Positions 8,313 to 18,021 are shown, numbered from the stretch's first letter. The stretch is 64,000 bases of DNA from JAOUEA01 sp963810915 (GCA_963810915.1 CAWEPH010000004.1:248001-312000); one strand, 5' to 3'. Numbers and translations are program-made. The notes: generated by a model from the letters alone, not told the origin.

Positions 8313-9326
8313 CTAGCCCCGGTATCGCGCCACGAGCCTGGTGAACGCCCAGGGCTGCTGGCGGATGCCACTGCAGGCATCCCCGCTCCGGAGCCCTCCG
8401 CACGGTCTGTCGCGGTTCAGTGACCAGAACGTGAATCGCGCCAGGTGGTGGGCACGCACGTAGCGCAGCATCGTGCGGAAGTCGCGGAGCCTCACCGTCT
8501 CGTCGGCCTCGTCGGTCTGCCCGTTCATCGAGGAGATCCCCATGCTTCGGTAGGCCGTGCGCGCGCCCATGCCGTAGGCCGTCATGAGATCCGCCTTCAG
8601 GCCCTCGGCCGCCCGGACCGAGACGTGGCCCATGTCGCGGATCGGCCGGCCGAAGTCGAACGGCATGATCGTCCACCCGTCCACGATGAGCCCGGCCGCG
8701 GCGGCCCTCGTGATCAGATCCCGGGCCGGCCCGTCGGGTCCGTCGGTCGCGGTCCCGATCGTCACGTAGATCTCGATGGGGCGTGTCTCATCCGCGCGCA
8801 CCAGGTTCAGCGCGTCCACGACCCGCTGACGCACGGTGCCCGTGGCGATCTCCGTGTGTTCGATATCGATGTCGATCGCCTTCAGCCGATAAGCGTCGAT
8901 CACCTTCTCGTACGCCCCCGCGAGCGCGGCCGGAGTGGCACACCGCTCGCCGAGTTTCTGACCGCTCCAGCCGCCGAAGCTCACCACGACGTCGCCGCCC
9001 GCCCTGCGGATCGCGTGGATCGTGGCGAGATCACGCCCGCCCCGGAGCGGTCGCTCGCCGTCCCACATCGGCCGGCACCCGCCGTCGGACAGAACGAACG
9101 CCAGCGTGAAGTCCCGCACGCCCGTGCGGTGCATCACCTTCATCGCCGACGGGGGCCGACCCCACCCCAGGTACAGGTATGGCGCGACCCTCCCCGCAGG
9201 CCTCCGAGCCTGCGCGCCGTCGTACCGCGGAAGGGAGACCGCGGACGGCCCCGACGGGGCCACGCTCATCGCGAGCGCGACCGCGAGCGCGAGCCCCAGC
9301 ATCACGACGATGGATCGGTGGCGCAT
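8313..9326 (-). CDS. Secreted GH18-like (chitinase-type) protein
   Basis: The 337-residue protein has a signal peptide and a TIM-barrel of glycoside hydrolase family 18 type. VVVSFGGWSG is the conserved third strand. AIDIDIEHTE carries the DxDxE catalytic signature, with the terminal Glu as acid/base. Later strands read IVDGWTIMPFDFG and LMTAYGMG, and the C-terminal ARFTFWSLNRDRPC places the usual Trp. GGAGGAG precedes ATG 9326. It probably cleaves beta-1,4-linked GlcNAc polymers outside the cell, though a non-catalytic role is possible. Confidence 0.78.
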   Translation of the reverse strand: MRHRSIVVMLGLALAVALAMSVAPSGPSAVSLPRYDGAQARRPAGRVAPYLYLGWGRPPSAMKVMHRTGVRDFTLAFVLSDGGCRPMWDGERPLRGGRDLATIHAIRRAGGDVVVSFGGWSGQKLGERCATPAALAGAYEKVIDAYRLKAIDIDIEHTEIATGTVRQRVVDALNLVRADETRPIEIYVTIGTATDGPDGPARDLITRAAAAGLIVDGWTIMPFDFGRPIRDMGHVSVRAAEGLKADLMTAYGMGARTAYRSMGISSMNGQTDEADETVRLRDFRTMLRYVRAHHLARFTFWSLNRDRPCGGLRSGDACSGIRQQPWAFTRLVARYRG

Positions 9327-9477
9327 GACGGCTCCTCCGGGTCGGGAAGCGTGCATCGTAGCGAGGCGCTCAACGTCCGGCGAGCAGGTCGGCGACCACG
9401 CGTCGACGGAGGAACGCATCGCGGCGCCCGCGTGGCCGGCGCGTTCGTGTCGGTGGCGGTGTGCAAGATGCAGGGAC

Positions 9478-10275
9478 ATGACGACCTCCCCCGGAGCGAT
9501 CGCGCGAGCGATCGGACTCGCGACGTTGATGCTGACGGCCTGCACCCTCACGAGGTCCGTGCCCTCCGATCCGACGGCGCCCCCGACGCCGGCCACACGG
9601 ATACATCCGGCCTCCGTCGTCGCGTCGTCTTCAGCGCCTCGTGGCGAAGACGGCGCGGCGAGCCGGTCGGGCTCCGATGGGACCTTCGGTGCTGATCCCA
9701 TCCCCGGGGCGTCCGCGCTCGTCGTCTCCACGGTCGACGGCGACACCGTCCACGTGCGCTATCACGGACGCACCCTCGACGTCCGCCTGATCGGCGTCGA
9801 CACGCCGGAGACGGTCGATCCGTCGCAACCGGTCCAGTGCTTCGGGGAGGCCGCCTCTCGATTCACGGCGCGTCGGCTCACCGGCCGCCGGATCCATCTG
9901 GAGTTCGACGTGGAACGCCGCGACCGCTACGGACGCACCCTCGCCTACGTGTGGCTCGGCGACCGCCTCTTCAACCGGCGGCTGGTGGCCGGAGGCTACG
10001 CCACGGTCAGCACGTACCCCCCCGACGTGCGATACGTCGCCCGGTTCGAAGCGGCGCAGCGCGCGGCGCGCGCGGCGCACCGCGGCCTCTGGCACGCGTG
10101 CGCTGCGGGTCACGGGAGCGGCCGACGCTGCGATCCCGCCTACCCGGGCGTGTGCATCCCCTCGCCACCTCCCGACCTCGACTGCGCCGACGTCCGCTTC
10201 CATGACTTCCGCGTGCTGCCGCCGGATCCGCAGAACTTCGACGGGGACCGGAACGGCCGCGGCTGCGAGACGTGA
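9478..10275 (+). CDS. Lipoprotein thermonuclease-like nuclease with excalibur domain
   Basis: The 265-residue protein has a lipoprotein signal (LMLTAC, Cys about 22), a low-complexity linker, a staphylococcal-nuclease-like domain and a C-terminal excalibur-type motif (DLDCADV...NFDGDRNGRGCE). The nuclease core shows VDGDTVHVRYHGRTLDVRLIGVDTPE and RRDRYGRTLAYVWL, which hold the Asp, Arg and Glu expected for calcium-dependent phosphodiester cleavage. It should act on nucleic acid at the cell surface. The excalibur part probably binds calcium. Confidence 0.85.
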   Translation: MTTSPGAIARAIGLATLMLTACTLTRSVPSDPTAPPTPATRIHPASVVASSSAPRGEDGAASRSGSDGTFGADPIPGASALVVSTVDGDTVHVRYHGRTLDVRLIGVDTPETVDPSQPVQCFGEAASRFTARRLTGRRIHLEFDVERRDRYGRTLAYVWLGDRLFNRRLVAGGYATVSTYPPDVRYVARFEAAQRAARAAHRGLWHACAAGHGSGRRCDPAYPGVCIPSPPPDLDCADVRFHDFRVLPPDPQNFDGDRNGRGCET

Positions 10276-10329
10276 GTACCGAACGGTCGCCGGGTGGAGC
10301 GCCCGGTCGCCCGGTACCCTTCCTCGGCG

Positions 10330-10893
10330 ATGCGTGTCGACACCCATCTGGAACCCATCCTCACCGAACGCCTGCGCTTGCGACGCTCGATGCCCGAGGA
10401 CGCCGGGGACATCTCGGCATATCGCAGCGATCCCGACGTCCATCGTTATCAGGGCTGGGAGCGGACGGACCCCGCGGGGATCCGGGCCGAGATCGAGGCG
10501 ATGGCCGCACGCGTGCCCGGCGAGAACGGGGGCTGGGTGCAGTTCTCGGTGGAGGAGCGCGAACGCGGCCGCCTCGTGGGCGACGTCGGGCTGAGTCCGG
10601 CCGAGGAGGAGCCGGGCGTGATCAAGGTCGGCTACACGATCGCCCCGGCGTTCCAGGGTCGCGGCTACGCGACCGAGGCGGTGGGCGCGCTCGTGCGGTA
10701 CGCGTTCGACGTGCTGGAGGCCGATGTGGTGCGCGCGTACGCGAGCGCCGAGAACGTCCCGTCGATCCGCGTGGCAGAGAAGGTGGGCATGCGCCTCATG
10801 GAGCGCTTCGAGCATCGTTACGAGGACGAGGTCTGGTTCGGCGTGCGGTACGAGATCGCCCGGGCCGATCGCGTCGTGGGCCGGGGGGAGTAG
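10330..10893 (+). CDS. GNAT-family N-acetyltransferase (RimJ/RimL-like)
   Basis: This 187-residue protein matches the RimJ/RimL acetyltransferase_3 type: LEPILTERLRLRRSMPEDA at the start, GDVGLSP in the mid strand, the acetyl-CoA pyrophosphate loop IAPAFQGRGYATEAV, and AYASAENVPSIRVAEKVGM near the end. It transfers an acetyl group to an unknown amine, which may be a protein N-terminus or a small molecule. The DUF385 gene follows within 3 nt, so the two are probably co-transcribed. Confidence 0.85.
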   Translation: MRVDTHLEPILTERLRLRRSMPEDAGDISAYRSDPDVHRYQGWERTDPAGIRAEIEAMAARVPGENGGWVQFSVEERERGRLVGDVGLSPAEEEPGVIKVGYTIAPAFQGRGYATEAVGALVRYAFDVLEADVVRAYASAENVPSIRVAEKVGMRLMERFEHRYEDEVWFGVRYEIARADRVVGRGE

Positions 10894-10895
10894 AC

Positions 10896-11315
10896 GTGTC
10901 CGACAGTGGAGACTGGAACACGAGCATCGTCGAGGAGTTCCACGCCAATCACGGGAAGGTCGGCGGGATGTTCGAGGGGAAACCGATCCTGCTCCTCACC
11001 CATACGGGAGCCAGAACGGGCACGGTGCGCACGAATCCGTTGATGTACCTGTCCGACGGCGATCGATACGTCGTATTCGCCTCAAAGGGTGGTGCTCCGA
11101 GCCACCCGGACTGGTACCGCAACCTGAAGGCCCATCCCAAGGTCACCGTCGAGGTCGGGGACGAGTCGTTCCCCGCCGTCGCGACCGAGGTCACGGGCGA
11201 GGAGCGCGACGCCCTCTACGCTGAGCAAGCCACGCGCCACCCGCAGTTCGCGCAGTACCAGGCCAACACGGATCGCCTGATCCCGGTCATGGTCCTCGAG
11301 CGGACCGACCGCTAG
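10896..11315 (+). CDS. DUF385 deazaflavin-dependent nitroreductase-family protein
   Basis: The 139-residue product is a split-beta-barrel protein of the F420H2-dependent Ddn/DUF385 family. Recognisable parts are ILLLTHTGARTGTVRTNPLMYL, YVVFASKGGAPSHPDWYRNL and HPKVTVEVGDE. Members use reduced F420 to reduce quinones or nitro compounds and are largely actinobacterial, which supports the taxonomic guess. The GTG start lies 2 nt after the stop of the GNAT gene. A strong hairpin follows the gene. Confidence 0.9.
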   Translation: MSDSGDWNTSIVEEFHANHGKVGGMFEGKPILLLTHTGARTGTVRTNPLMYLSDGDRYVVFASKGGAPSHPDWYRNLKAHPKVTVEVGDESFPAVATEVTGEERDALYAEQATRHPQFAQYQANTDRLIPVMVLERTDR

Positions 11316-11342
11316 CGCAGCCGGCGAACCGGCAGGACACGG

Positions 11343-11374
11343 CGAACGCCGCCCGGCGGGCCGGGCGGCGTTCG
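11343..11374 (+). terminator. Strong inverted repeat, probable terminator
   Basis: A perfect 14-bp stem (CGAACGCCGCCCGG / CCGGGCGGCGTTCG) with a CGGG loop lies between the convergent genes ending at 11315 and 11396. There is no long T-run. It is symmetric, so it could serve both strands. Confidence 0.75.
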
Positions 11375-11395
11375 TGGTTCCCTCGGTCTCGAGTC

Positions 11396-11983
11396 TCAGG
11401 CGTTCGCGGTCGCGAACTCCTTCTTCTCGTCCGACTCGGGGATCGTCACCTTGCCGACCTTGCTCGCGTGCACGAACCCGAGGATCGCCAACACCAGCAG
11501 GACGATGCCCGCGCCGACCAGGACATAGCCCGCGTACAGGGCGATCGTCGCCACGGTCCACCAGCCGTAGGCGTTCAACATGATCGAACGGAGCGTCTCA
11601 CCCTTGAACAGGGTGTCCGCCTTCTCGGACAGATCCGCGGCCACCTTGGGGTCCAGTCCCTCGACGCGCGCGGCGGCGCTCGTCTCCGCGTAGGTCTTGC
11701 CGTCGTTGATGAACACGAGGTGTCCGGCGATGTAGCGCGCGAAGGCCTCCGCCTGCGGGCCCGTCGTGACCTGCTGTCCCGCGAACTCACCAACGGACTG
11801 CTGCTCCTCGGGGCTCATCGCGTCGTACGGCGCGAAGGTGACGTTCTCCGGCTCGAGCCGGTCGCGCACGTTGTTCTGCCCGAAGTTCCCGCCGTAGATC
11901 GCGAGCCCGCCCACGACGATCAGGGCGATGGCAACCACGAGGGCGGCGGTGCTGACCAGTCGGTCCCACGCCTTCCTCTCCAT
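11396..11983 (-). CDS. Two-helix membrane protein of unknown function
   Basis: The 195-residue protein has a membrane helix at about 12-30, an extracytoplasmic region of about 100 residues (NVRDRLEPENVTFAPYDAMS... KTYAETSAAARVEGLD), a second helix at about 145-170 and a short charged cytoplasmic tail. GGAAAGGGG precedes ATG 11983. The loop is reminiscent of actinobacterial membrane proteins annotated only as hypothetical. I cannot assign a function. Confidence 0.7.
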   Translation of the reverse strand: MERKAWDRLVSTAALVVAIALIVVGGLAIYGGNFGQNNVRDRLEPENVTFAPYDAMSPEEQQSVGEFAGQQVTTGPQAEAFARYIAGHLVFINDGKTYAETSAAARVEGLDPKVAADLSEKADTLFKGETLRSIMLNAYGWWTVATIALYAGYVLVGAGIVLLVLAILGFVHASKVGKVTIPESDEKKEFATANA

Positions 11984-12187
11984 GACGTACCCCTTTCCTC
12001 CACTCCCGCGCTCTCATCGCGCGGAACATGGGCATAGAGTCCTCGCTCACGTGGCCCCAGACATGGTCCGAGCGGCTCCATCCCCGCGGGACCTGCCCAG
12101 CTCGGGCGGGACTAAGGTCCCGACCGCCCGACGGGCTTCTTCACCCGATCGTTACACGCAGGACCCCTTCCCCGGCCCGGCGGTCGG

Positions 12188-12193
12188 TAGGCT
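12188..12193 (+). promoter_or_regulatory. -10 box (TAGGCT), leaderless start
   Basis: TAGGCT ends 6 nt before the ATG at 12200 of the methylglyoxal synthase gene, with no ribosome-binding sequence between them. Confidence 0.55.
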
Positions 12194-12199
12194 CGATGC

Positions 12200-12655
12200 A
12201 TGCAGAACGAGCTCAACGAGATCGGTGTACCGGGTGGTTCCAACCGCAGGGCCGTGCTGGCTCTCGTCGCCCACGACGGGAAGAAGGACGACCTCCTGCG
12301 TCTCGCGAACCAGCACCGGACGACGCTCGCACGACTGCACCTCCTTGCCACCGCCCACACGGGTGGTCAGCTCGTCGACGAGCTCGGGCTCTCGGTCGAG
12401 CGCATGCGCAGCGGTCCCGAAGGCGGCGATATGCAGATCGGCGCACGCATCGTCGAGGGCGACGTCGACGCCGTCGTGTTCCTGCGGGATCCGCTCACGG
12501 CCCATCCGCACGAGCCGGACATCCAGGCGCTCCTGAAGGTGTGTGACGTGCACGGCGTGCCCGTCGCCACCAACCCGGCGTCGGCCGAGATCCTGCTGCG
12601 GTCGCTGGCCCAGGCCACGTACTGGGGTCGCGACGCCGCGGCCATCCACTCCTGA
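12200..12655 (+). CDS. mgsA: Methylglyoxal synthase
   Basis: The 151-residue protein has the full length and motifs of methylglyoxal synthase, which converts dihydroxyacetone phosphate to methylglyoxal and phosphate in the cytoplasm. ALVAHDGKKDDL holds the phosphate-binding His and Lys, SGPEGGDMQIG carries the catalytic Asp, and VVFLRDPLTAHPHEPDIQALLKV and VPVATNPASAE are the conserved C-terminal blocks. The usual TGTTG reads TAHTGG here, a mild deviation. The enzyme offers a bypass of lower glycolysis when phosphate is scarce. No glyoxalase gene is nearby. Confidence 0.92.
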   Translation: MQNELNEIGVPGGSNRRAVLALVAHDGKKDDLLRLANQHRTTLARLHLLATAHTGGQLVDELGLSVERMRSGPEGGDMQIGARIVEGDVDAVVFLRDPLTAHPHEPDIQALLKVCDVHGVPVATNPASAEILLRSLAQATYWGRDAAAIHS

Positions 12656-12666
12656 CGGGGGGGCCG

Positions 12667-13685
12667 TCAGCCCTCGTCAACCACGAGCGCGAGCGCGCCG
12701 CGCACCGCGCCGGAGCGCAGCACCGCGAGCGCCTCGTTCGCCGCATGCAGCGGGAACGCGCGCACGTGTGTGCGAACCGGCACCGTGGGCGCGAACGCGA
12801 GGAACTCCACCCCGTCGGCGCGCGTGAGGTTGGCCACGGAGCGGATCACCCGCTCGTGCCACAGCAGGTCGTACGGGAACGAGGGGATATCGCTCATGTG
12901 GATCTCCGCACATACGACGCTGCCGCCGGGCGCCACGGCGCTCAATGCGGCGGGAACGAGCTCGCCCGCCGCCGCGAACAGGATGGCCGCGTCGAGGGCG
13001 GCCGGAGGCCGATCACCCGAGCTTCCGGCCCAGACGGCGCCCACCTCCAGCGCGAAGGCTTGCGCACTCCGGTCGCCCTCGCGGGTGAACGCGAAGACCT
13101 CACGTCCCTGGTGGCGTGCCACCTGGGTCAGGATGTGCGCCGCCGCACCGAAGCCGTAGATCCCGAGGCGCGCGCCGGCACCGGCGAGCTTCAGCGCGCG
13201 CCAGCCGATCAACCCGGCGCACAGGAGCGGAGCGGCCTGGAGGTCGGGGTAGCCCTCGGGGATCGGGAAGCAGAAGCGGGCGTCGGCGACCGTCTCCCGC
13301 GCGTAGCCCCCGTCCACCTGGTAGCCCGTGAAGCGTCGCTTCGGTGCAGAGGTTCTCACGACCGCTGAGACAGAACGGAGCAGGCTCCGCACGTCCAGCC
13401 GAGCCACGGCACGCCCACCCGAGCGCCGATCTCGAGATCGTCGACGCCGGCGCCCACGGCGTCCACCACGCCGACGATCTGGTGGCCGGGCACGAGCGGG
13501 AGGGCGGGATCGGGAAGGTCGCCGTCGATCACGTGGAGGTCGGTGCGGCAGATCCCGCAGGTCCGCACGCGCAGCCGCACCTGGCCCGGACCGGGCTCGA
13601 CCGATCCCTGCGCCTCGGGGATCAACGGGCCCCCGCGCCCCCGTAGCACCATCGCGTCGACCGTGGCATCCATCTCCGCATCCAC
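12667..13685 (-). CDS. Zinc-dependent alcohol dehydrogenase (two frameshifts)
   Basis: Two frames make one medium-chain alcohol dehydrogenase of about 339 residues. The N-terminal part has the catalytic zinc motifs CGICRTDLHVIDGDLP and GHQIVGVVDAVG. The C-terminal part continues RFTGYQVDGGYARE, then LCAGLIGWRALKLAG and the NAD-binding LGIYGFGAAAH. The structural-zinc loop between them (WTCGAC...C...ENLC) is broken. Dropping one base near 13376 and one near 13336 restores it, and the total length is two bases over a multiple of 3. The start may be ATG 13685, 13673 or 13652. The substrate is unknown. Confidence 0.75.
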
Positions 13686-13811
13686 GGTAGCGTCGGGCGG
13701 ACGGATCTCGCTGAGGGTGCGCGCCGACGGTGGTGCATCGGGAGTCGCCCACGCACGGCCCCGACGCAGGAACTGACGTACATATGTTCAGGGCCGACCG
13801 ACCGAGGGGCG

Positions 13812-16589
13812 ATGGCGAGGACGATCGAACGCGGAGATGCGCGCAGTCTGGGGTCCTCGAGCAGGCCCGCGTGGCGGAAGGCCCCTACCCGCCTCCTCCG
13901 TCGGCCCGTCTTGTTCGCGGCGCTGGCGGCGGCCTCGCTGCTCGTCGCGCTCACGGTGGCCACCTTCCCCCTGTTCCTGTCCGCGGCGCAGAGCGAGCTG
14001 CTCACCGCGACGCTGAACGACCCCAGCTACACGCGCTACGGCGCCGGGATCACCTATCGGGTGAACGACGTGCAGTACGGCGCGGCCGACCCGAACGGCT
14101 CGTCGCTCCTCGCCGAGCGCGCGGGCGCCTTCGCGAAGGAGACCGCGCGCAGCCCGGAGCTGGATCCGGCGATCGAGAGCCTCGCCGGCACGGGCATCTT
14201 GGTCACGGGCCCGGACGGGAAGGACCCGGCCTCCGGGCCCGTGAGCGGCCGTCTCTTCTTCGGCGACGACGACCTCGCCCACGTACGGGTGATCTCCGGC
14301 ACCGAGGGCAACGGTGTCTGGTTGCCCGACTACATCGCGGACCCGCTGCACCTCGGCCCCGGCGATCACGTCATGCTCCACGACGGGGGCGACACCGTCC
14401 TCGTGCCGATCGACGGGATCTACGCCGCCATCTTCGCGGCCCCGCGCGAAGGCTACTGGCAGCCGTGGAGCGAGGACATCTACCAGTTTCCTTCTGGCTG
14501 TGTCGACTGTCCGGTGCCGCCACCGTTCATCTTCGCCGACCGCACGCAGCTCCTGGACCTGCAGGCCAAGCTGCACGACCTCCGGGTCGATCAGGCGCTC
14601 GTGGCGCCTGTGCGCGCCGCCCCTCAGCTCACGATCGACGAGGTGCAGACCCTCGGCCGTTTCGCCGACGCGCTCGAGGGACGGATGCAGACCCACACGG
14701 GGAGCCTCGGATCGCTCTTCGCCTGCTGCGGACGGTTCCAGGTGAGCACATCCGGGTTCGGCCCCGTCGATACCATCTATCGGAGCGCGATCGGGGGCGT
14801 CGTCCGGGTCGCGGATCAGCGCGCGACGGGGGTACGTGGACCGGCGTACGTGTTGCTGATCGCCGGTCTCGCCATCGCGTTCGCCGCGATCGCGGCCGCG
14901 GCCGTATTCGCCTACGCCTCCCGCCCGGATGAGGCGGGGATGCTGCGGGTGCGTGGGTGGGGACCGGCCGGCGTCGGTGCGCGCGCCGCGCTCGAGTCCG
15001 TCCTGCCGGTCCTGGCGGGCGCGTGCATGGGTGCCGTGCTCGCCTTCGTCCTCGTCGGGGCCTTCGGGCCCAACGGCAGGATCGGCACGCAGGCGCGCCG
15101 CGCTGCGGTGGTGGGCACCGTGCTCGCGGCCCTGGCCGCCATCGTACTCGTGGCGTGCGTTACGGCAGCTTCGTACGCCGCGAGTCACGAGCATCGAGGT
15201 CGGGTCTCGCGCGTGCTGACCTGGGTCCCCTGGGAGGCGCTCGCGTTCGCCGCCGCGCTCGTGTGGGGGCGCGCGTTGCGTACGGGCGGGGGCGTCTCGG
15301 AGGTCGGCCCCGTCCGCGAACCCCGCCCGGCCGTCTTCCTCTACCCTCTCGCGCTCGCCCTCGGGATCGGGATCCTCGGGGCGCGGATCCTCGCCGTGGG
15401 CGTCGCCCGTCGGGCCCGTGCGGACGGCACCGGGCGGGTCTCGGCCGGCTGGCTGGCGACGCGGCGCTTCTCGGCTTCCTCGCGACTGGGGGTGGCGTTC
15501 GTCGTGGCGGCGACCCTCGCGGTCGCGGTCTTCGTCTCGGCGCAGGGACTCGTCGGATCCCTACGGACCACCGTGGACGCGAAGGCGAAGACCTTCGTGG
15601 GGAGCGACGTGTCGGTCCAGATCGTCCCGGGTGGCTCGGGCCCGACGCGGTTCCCGTTCCCGCTGACGGTGGTCCAGCGGGCGCTCGCGGCCGGGACGTT
15701 CGACGAGGACACCTCGCACTTCGATCTCCTCGTCGTCGACCCCTCCTCCTTCGCCTCGGCCGCGTTCTGGGACGACGCGCTATCGCCCGAGAGCCTGCCC
15801 GATCTCATGGCACGCCTCGACCGGACGGACGGCCGCGCGGTGCCCGTCATCCTGGCGAACGCGGGCGATCGGGTGCCCGCCACGATCACGCTCAACACGA
15901 CCGAGGCGCCGGTCGAGGTCGTCGGGCGCGCGGTGAGCTTCCCGGGGGCGGCGTCGCACGCTCCCATCGTGGTGATGAGCCGCGATGCTCTCGCGGCGAC
16001 GTTCCACCTCCAGCCGTACCGCGTCTCGTCGTCCAACTCGAACACGGAGCTGTGGATCCGTGGACCCACCGCCGACGTCGTGGACGCGGTCACCGCCGAC
16101 CCCGAGATCGACGTCTTCCTGATGATCACGGCCGATCAGGTGCGTGACGTGCCGCTGATCAAGGCGGCGGTCAACACCTTCCTCGTGCTCGACATCCTGG
16201 GTCTGGTGGCCCTACTGTTGATCGTGGTCCTGGCCGTCGTGTACCTCCAGGCGCGCCAGCGCTCGCGGGTGGTGGCGTCGACCCTCTCGGCGCGGATGGG
16301 TATGAGCGCACGCGTCGCACGCGCCTCGCTCGTCCTCGAGCTGGGGGGAGCGTTGCTGATCGCGGTCGGCCTCGGTGCGCTCGCCGCGCTCGTGGCGACC
16401 CCCGTGGTGGTGGCCTCGCTCGATCCGATCCCGTCGATCCCTCCGCCGCCGTTCACCGTGCTGCCATGGGTCGCGATCCCGGCCGCCGGCCTGCTGCTGA
16501 TCCTCGCCGCGTGCGTCGGTGGCTGGCTGGCCGATCGCGCCGCCCGGCGGGGGTCGCTCGGGGAGGTGATGCGCGTTGCGGGATGGTGA
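13812..16589 (+). CDS. FtsX-like ABC transporter permease (large)
   Basis: The 925-residue integral membrane protein has an N-terminal helix (about 33-55), a long extracytoplasmic domain, and FtsX-type helix clusters. These lie near 345-370, 400-460 and 510-530, and, after a second extracytoplasmic domain, at about 795-925 (ILGLVALLLIVVLAVVYLQARQRSRV). This is the MacB/LolC-like layout of permeases that move lipids, lipoproteins or peptides across the outer face rather than importing solutes. It overlaps the double-ATPase gene by 14 nt. The substrate is unknown. Confidence 0.82.
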   Translation: MARTIERGDARSLGSSSRPAWRKAPTRLLRRPVLFAALAAASLLVALTVATFPLFLSAAQSELLTATLNDPSYTRYGAGITYRVNDVQYGAADPNGSSLLAERAGAFAKETARSPELDPAIESLAGTGILVTGPDGKDPASGPVSGRLFFGDDDLAHVRVISGTEGNGVWLPDYIADPLHLGPGDHVMLHDGGDTVLVPIDGIYAAIFAAPREGYWQPWSEDIYQFPSGCVDCPVPPPFIFADRTQLLDLQAKLHDLRVDQALVAPVRAAPQLTIDEVQTLGRFADALEGRMQTHTGSLGSLFACCGRFQVSTSGFGPVDTIYRSAIGGVVRVADQRATGVRGPAYVLLIAGLAIAFAAIAAAAVFAYASRPDEAGMLRVRGWGPAGVGARAALESVLPVLAGACMGAVLAFVLVGAFGPNGRIGTQARRAAVVGTVLAALAAIVLVACVTAASYAASHEHRGRVSRVLTWVPWEALAFAAALVWGRALRTGGGVSEVGPVREPRPAVFLYPLALALGIGILGARILAVGVARRARADGTGRVSAGWLATRRFSASSRLGVAFVVAATLAVAVFVSAQGLVGSLRTTVDAKAKTFVGSDVSVQIVPGGSGPTRFPFPLTVVQRALAAGTFDEDTSHFDLLVVDPSSFASAAFWDDALSPESLPDLMARLDRTDGRAVPVILANAGDRVPATITLNTTEAPVEVVGRAVSFPGAASHAPIVVMSRDALAATFHLQPYRVSSSNSNTELWIRGPTADVVDAVTADPEIDVFLMITADQVRDVPLIKAAVNTFLVLDILGLVALLLIVVLAVVYLQARQRSRVVASTLSARMGMSARVARASLVLELGGALLIAVGLGALAALVATPVVVASLDPIPSIPPPPFTVLPWVAIPAAGLLLILAACVGGWLADRAARRGSLGEVMRVAGW

Positions 16590-18021
16590 GGCCGTCGGAT
16601 TCGAGCAGCTCGTCCGCACGTACCGGACACCAACCGGCGAGGTGCCGGCGCTCCGCGGCGTCAGCGGCTCCCTCCCGCGGGGGATGGTGAGCGCGGTCGT
16701 GGGGCCCTCGGGCAGCGGCAAGTCATCGTTGCTGCGCGTGATCGCGGGCCTGGACCGCCCGAGCGCGGGTCGCGTCGTCGTGGATGGACACGAGATCGGC
16801 GGCGCTTCGGCGCGGACCCGGCGGCGCCTCCTACGCGACGCGGTGGGGTACGTCTATCAGCGTCCGGCCGCGAACTTCCTCGCGGACATGACGGTCGGAG
16901 AGCACCTGCGCCTCGCGGCGGGGCCGGGTGGGGCCACGGATGACCTCGAAGCCCTGCTGGATGCCCTCGGGATCGCGCAGCGCGCCGACCACCTGCCCCA
17001 GGAGCTCTCCGGGGGTGAGCAGCAGCGAGCGGCGTTCGCGCAGGCCCTCGCCACCGGCGCCCGCATCGTGGTGGCCGACGAGCCGACGGCCGAGCTCGAC
17101 ACGGTATCGGGCGCGCACGTCCTGGAGCGCGTGCGGGCCCTCACCGCCGCCGGCATCACGGTCGTGCTCGCGACGCACGATCCCGACGTGATCGCGACGG
17201 CGGACGCGATCCTGGAGCTCGACCACGGCCGTGTCGGCCGCAGCCCCGCGCCGGGACACCTGGTGGCGCTCGACGATCAACCCTCCGGGCCCCTGATCTG
17301 GCCCGGCCACGAAGCGCCGCTCTGGCTCACCGACGCACCCGCCGACCCCGAAGGCGTCGTGCACCTCAGCGGCGTCAGCAAGACCTACGGTGGTGGCGAC
17401 GAGCACGTGCACGCGCTGCGGGACGTGGATCTGCAGGCGCGAGCCGGAGAGATCGTGGGGATCGTCGGACGCTCCGGCTCGGGCAAGACGACCCTGCTGA
17501 ACGTGATCGCGGGTTGGGAGGAGCCCGACGACGGCGCCATCCGCGCGCCGGGCGGGGGGGCGCCCGGCTGGTCCGATATCGCCTTCCTGCCGCAGCGCCT
17601 CGGATTGATGGATGAGCTCAGTATCCGCGAGAACGTGGAGTATCCGGCGCGGCTCGCGGGAGACCTCATCGAGCGCCGCGGGCTCGCGGAGAGCCTCCTC
17701 GAGCGGCTGGGGCTCGCCGGGCTGGCGCGGCGCTATCCGACCGAGGTCTCGCTCGGGGAGCAGCAGCGGACGGCGCTGGCGCGCGCGGTCGTGTCGGGTC
17801 CGAGCCTCCTGATCGCGGACGAGCCCACCGGCCACCAGGACGCCGGCTGGGCCGAGCGGATCTTCGGGGTGCTGGCGGAGGCCGCCGCCGCGGGGTCCTG
17901 CTGCTTGATCGCCACGCACGACGCCGGACTCACGCCGTTCCTCGACCGGACCCTGACGATGTCTGACGGCGCCCTGTCCGGGAGTGAGGAAGCTAGTGGC
18001 GGGGCTTCAGCCCGGTGGTGA
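16576..18021 (+). CDS. ABC transporter ATPase with two nucleotide-binding domains
   Basis: The 481-residue protein holds two complete LolD/MacB-type ATPase domains in tandem. The first has Walker A GPSGSGKS (43-50), LSGGEQQR and a VVADEPTAELD Walker B. The second has GRSGSGKT (about 296-303), the altered signature VSLGEQQR, LLIADEPTGHQD and a final ATHDAG switch. It must pair with the overlapping upstream permease. MacB-type partners usually have one ATPase domain per chain, so a fused heterodimer is unusual. The 3' end overlaps the convergent secreted-protein gene by 29 nt. Confidence 0.88.
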   Translation: MRDGEAVGFEQLVRTYRTPTGEVPALRGVSGSLPRGMVSAVVGPSGSGKSSLLRVIAGLDRPSAGRVVVDGHEIGGASARTRRRLLRDAVGYVYQRPAANFLADMTVGEHLRLAAGPGGATDDLEALLDALGIAQRADHLPQELSGGEQQRAAFAQALATGARIVVADEPTAELDTVSGAHVLERVRALTAAGITVVLATHDPDVIATADAILELDHGRVGRSPAPGHLVALDDQPSGPLIWPGHEAPLWLTDAPADPEGVVHLSGVSKTYGGGDEHVHALRDVDLQARAGEIVGIVGRSGSGKTTLLNVIAGWEEPDDGAIRAPGGGAPGWSDIAFLPQRLGLMDELSIRENVEYPARLAGDLIERRGLAESLLERLGLAGLARRYPTEVSLGEQQRTALARAVVSGPSLLIADEPTGHQDAGWAERIFGVLAEAAAAGSCCLIATHDAGLTPFLDRTLTMSDGALSGSEEASGGASARW

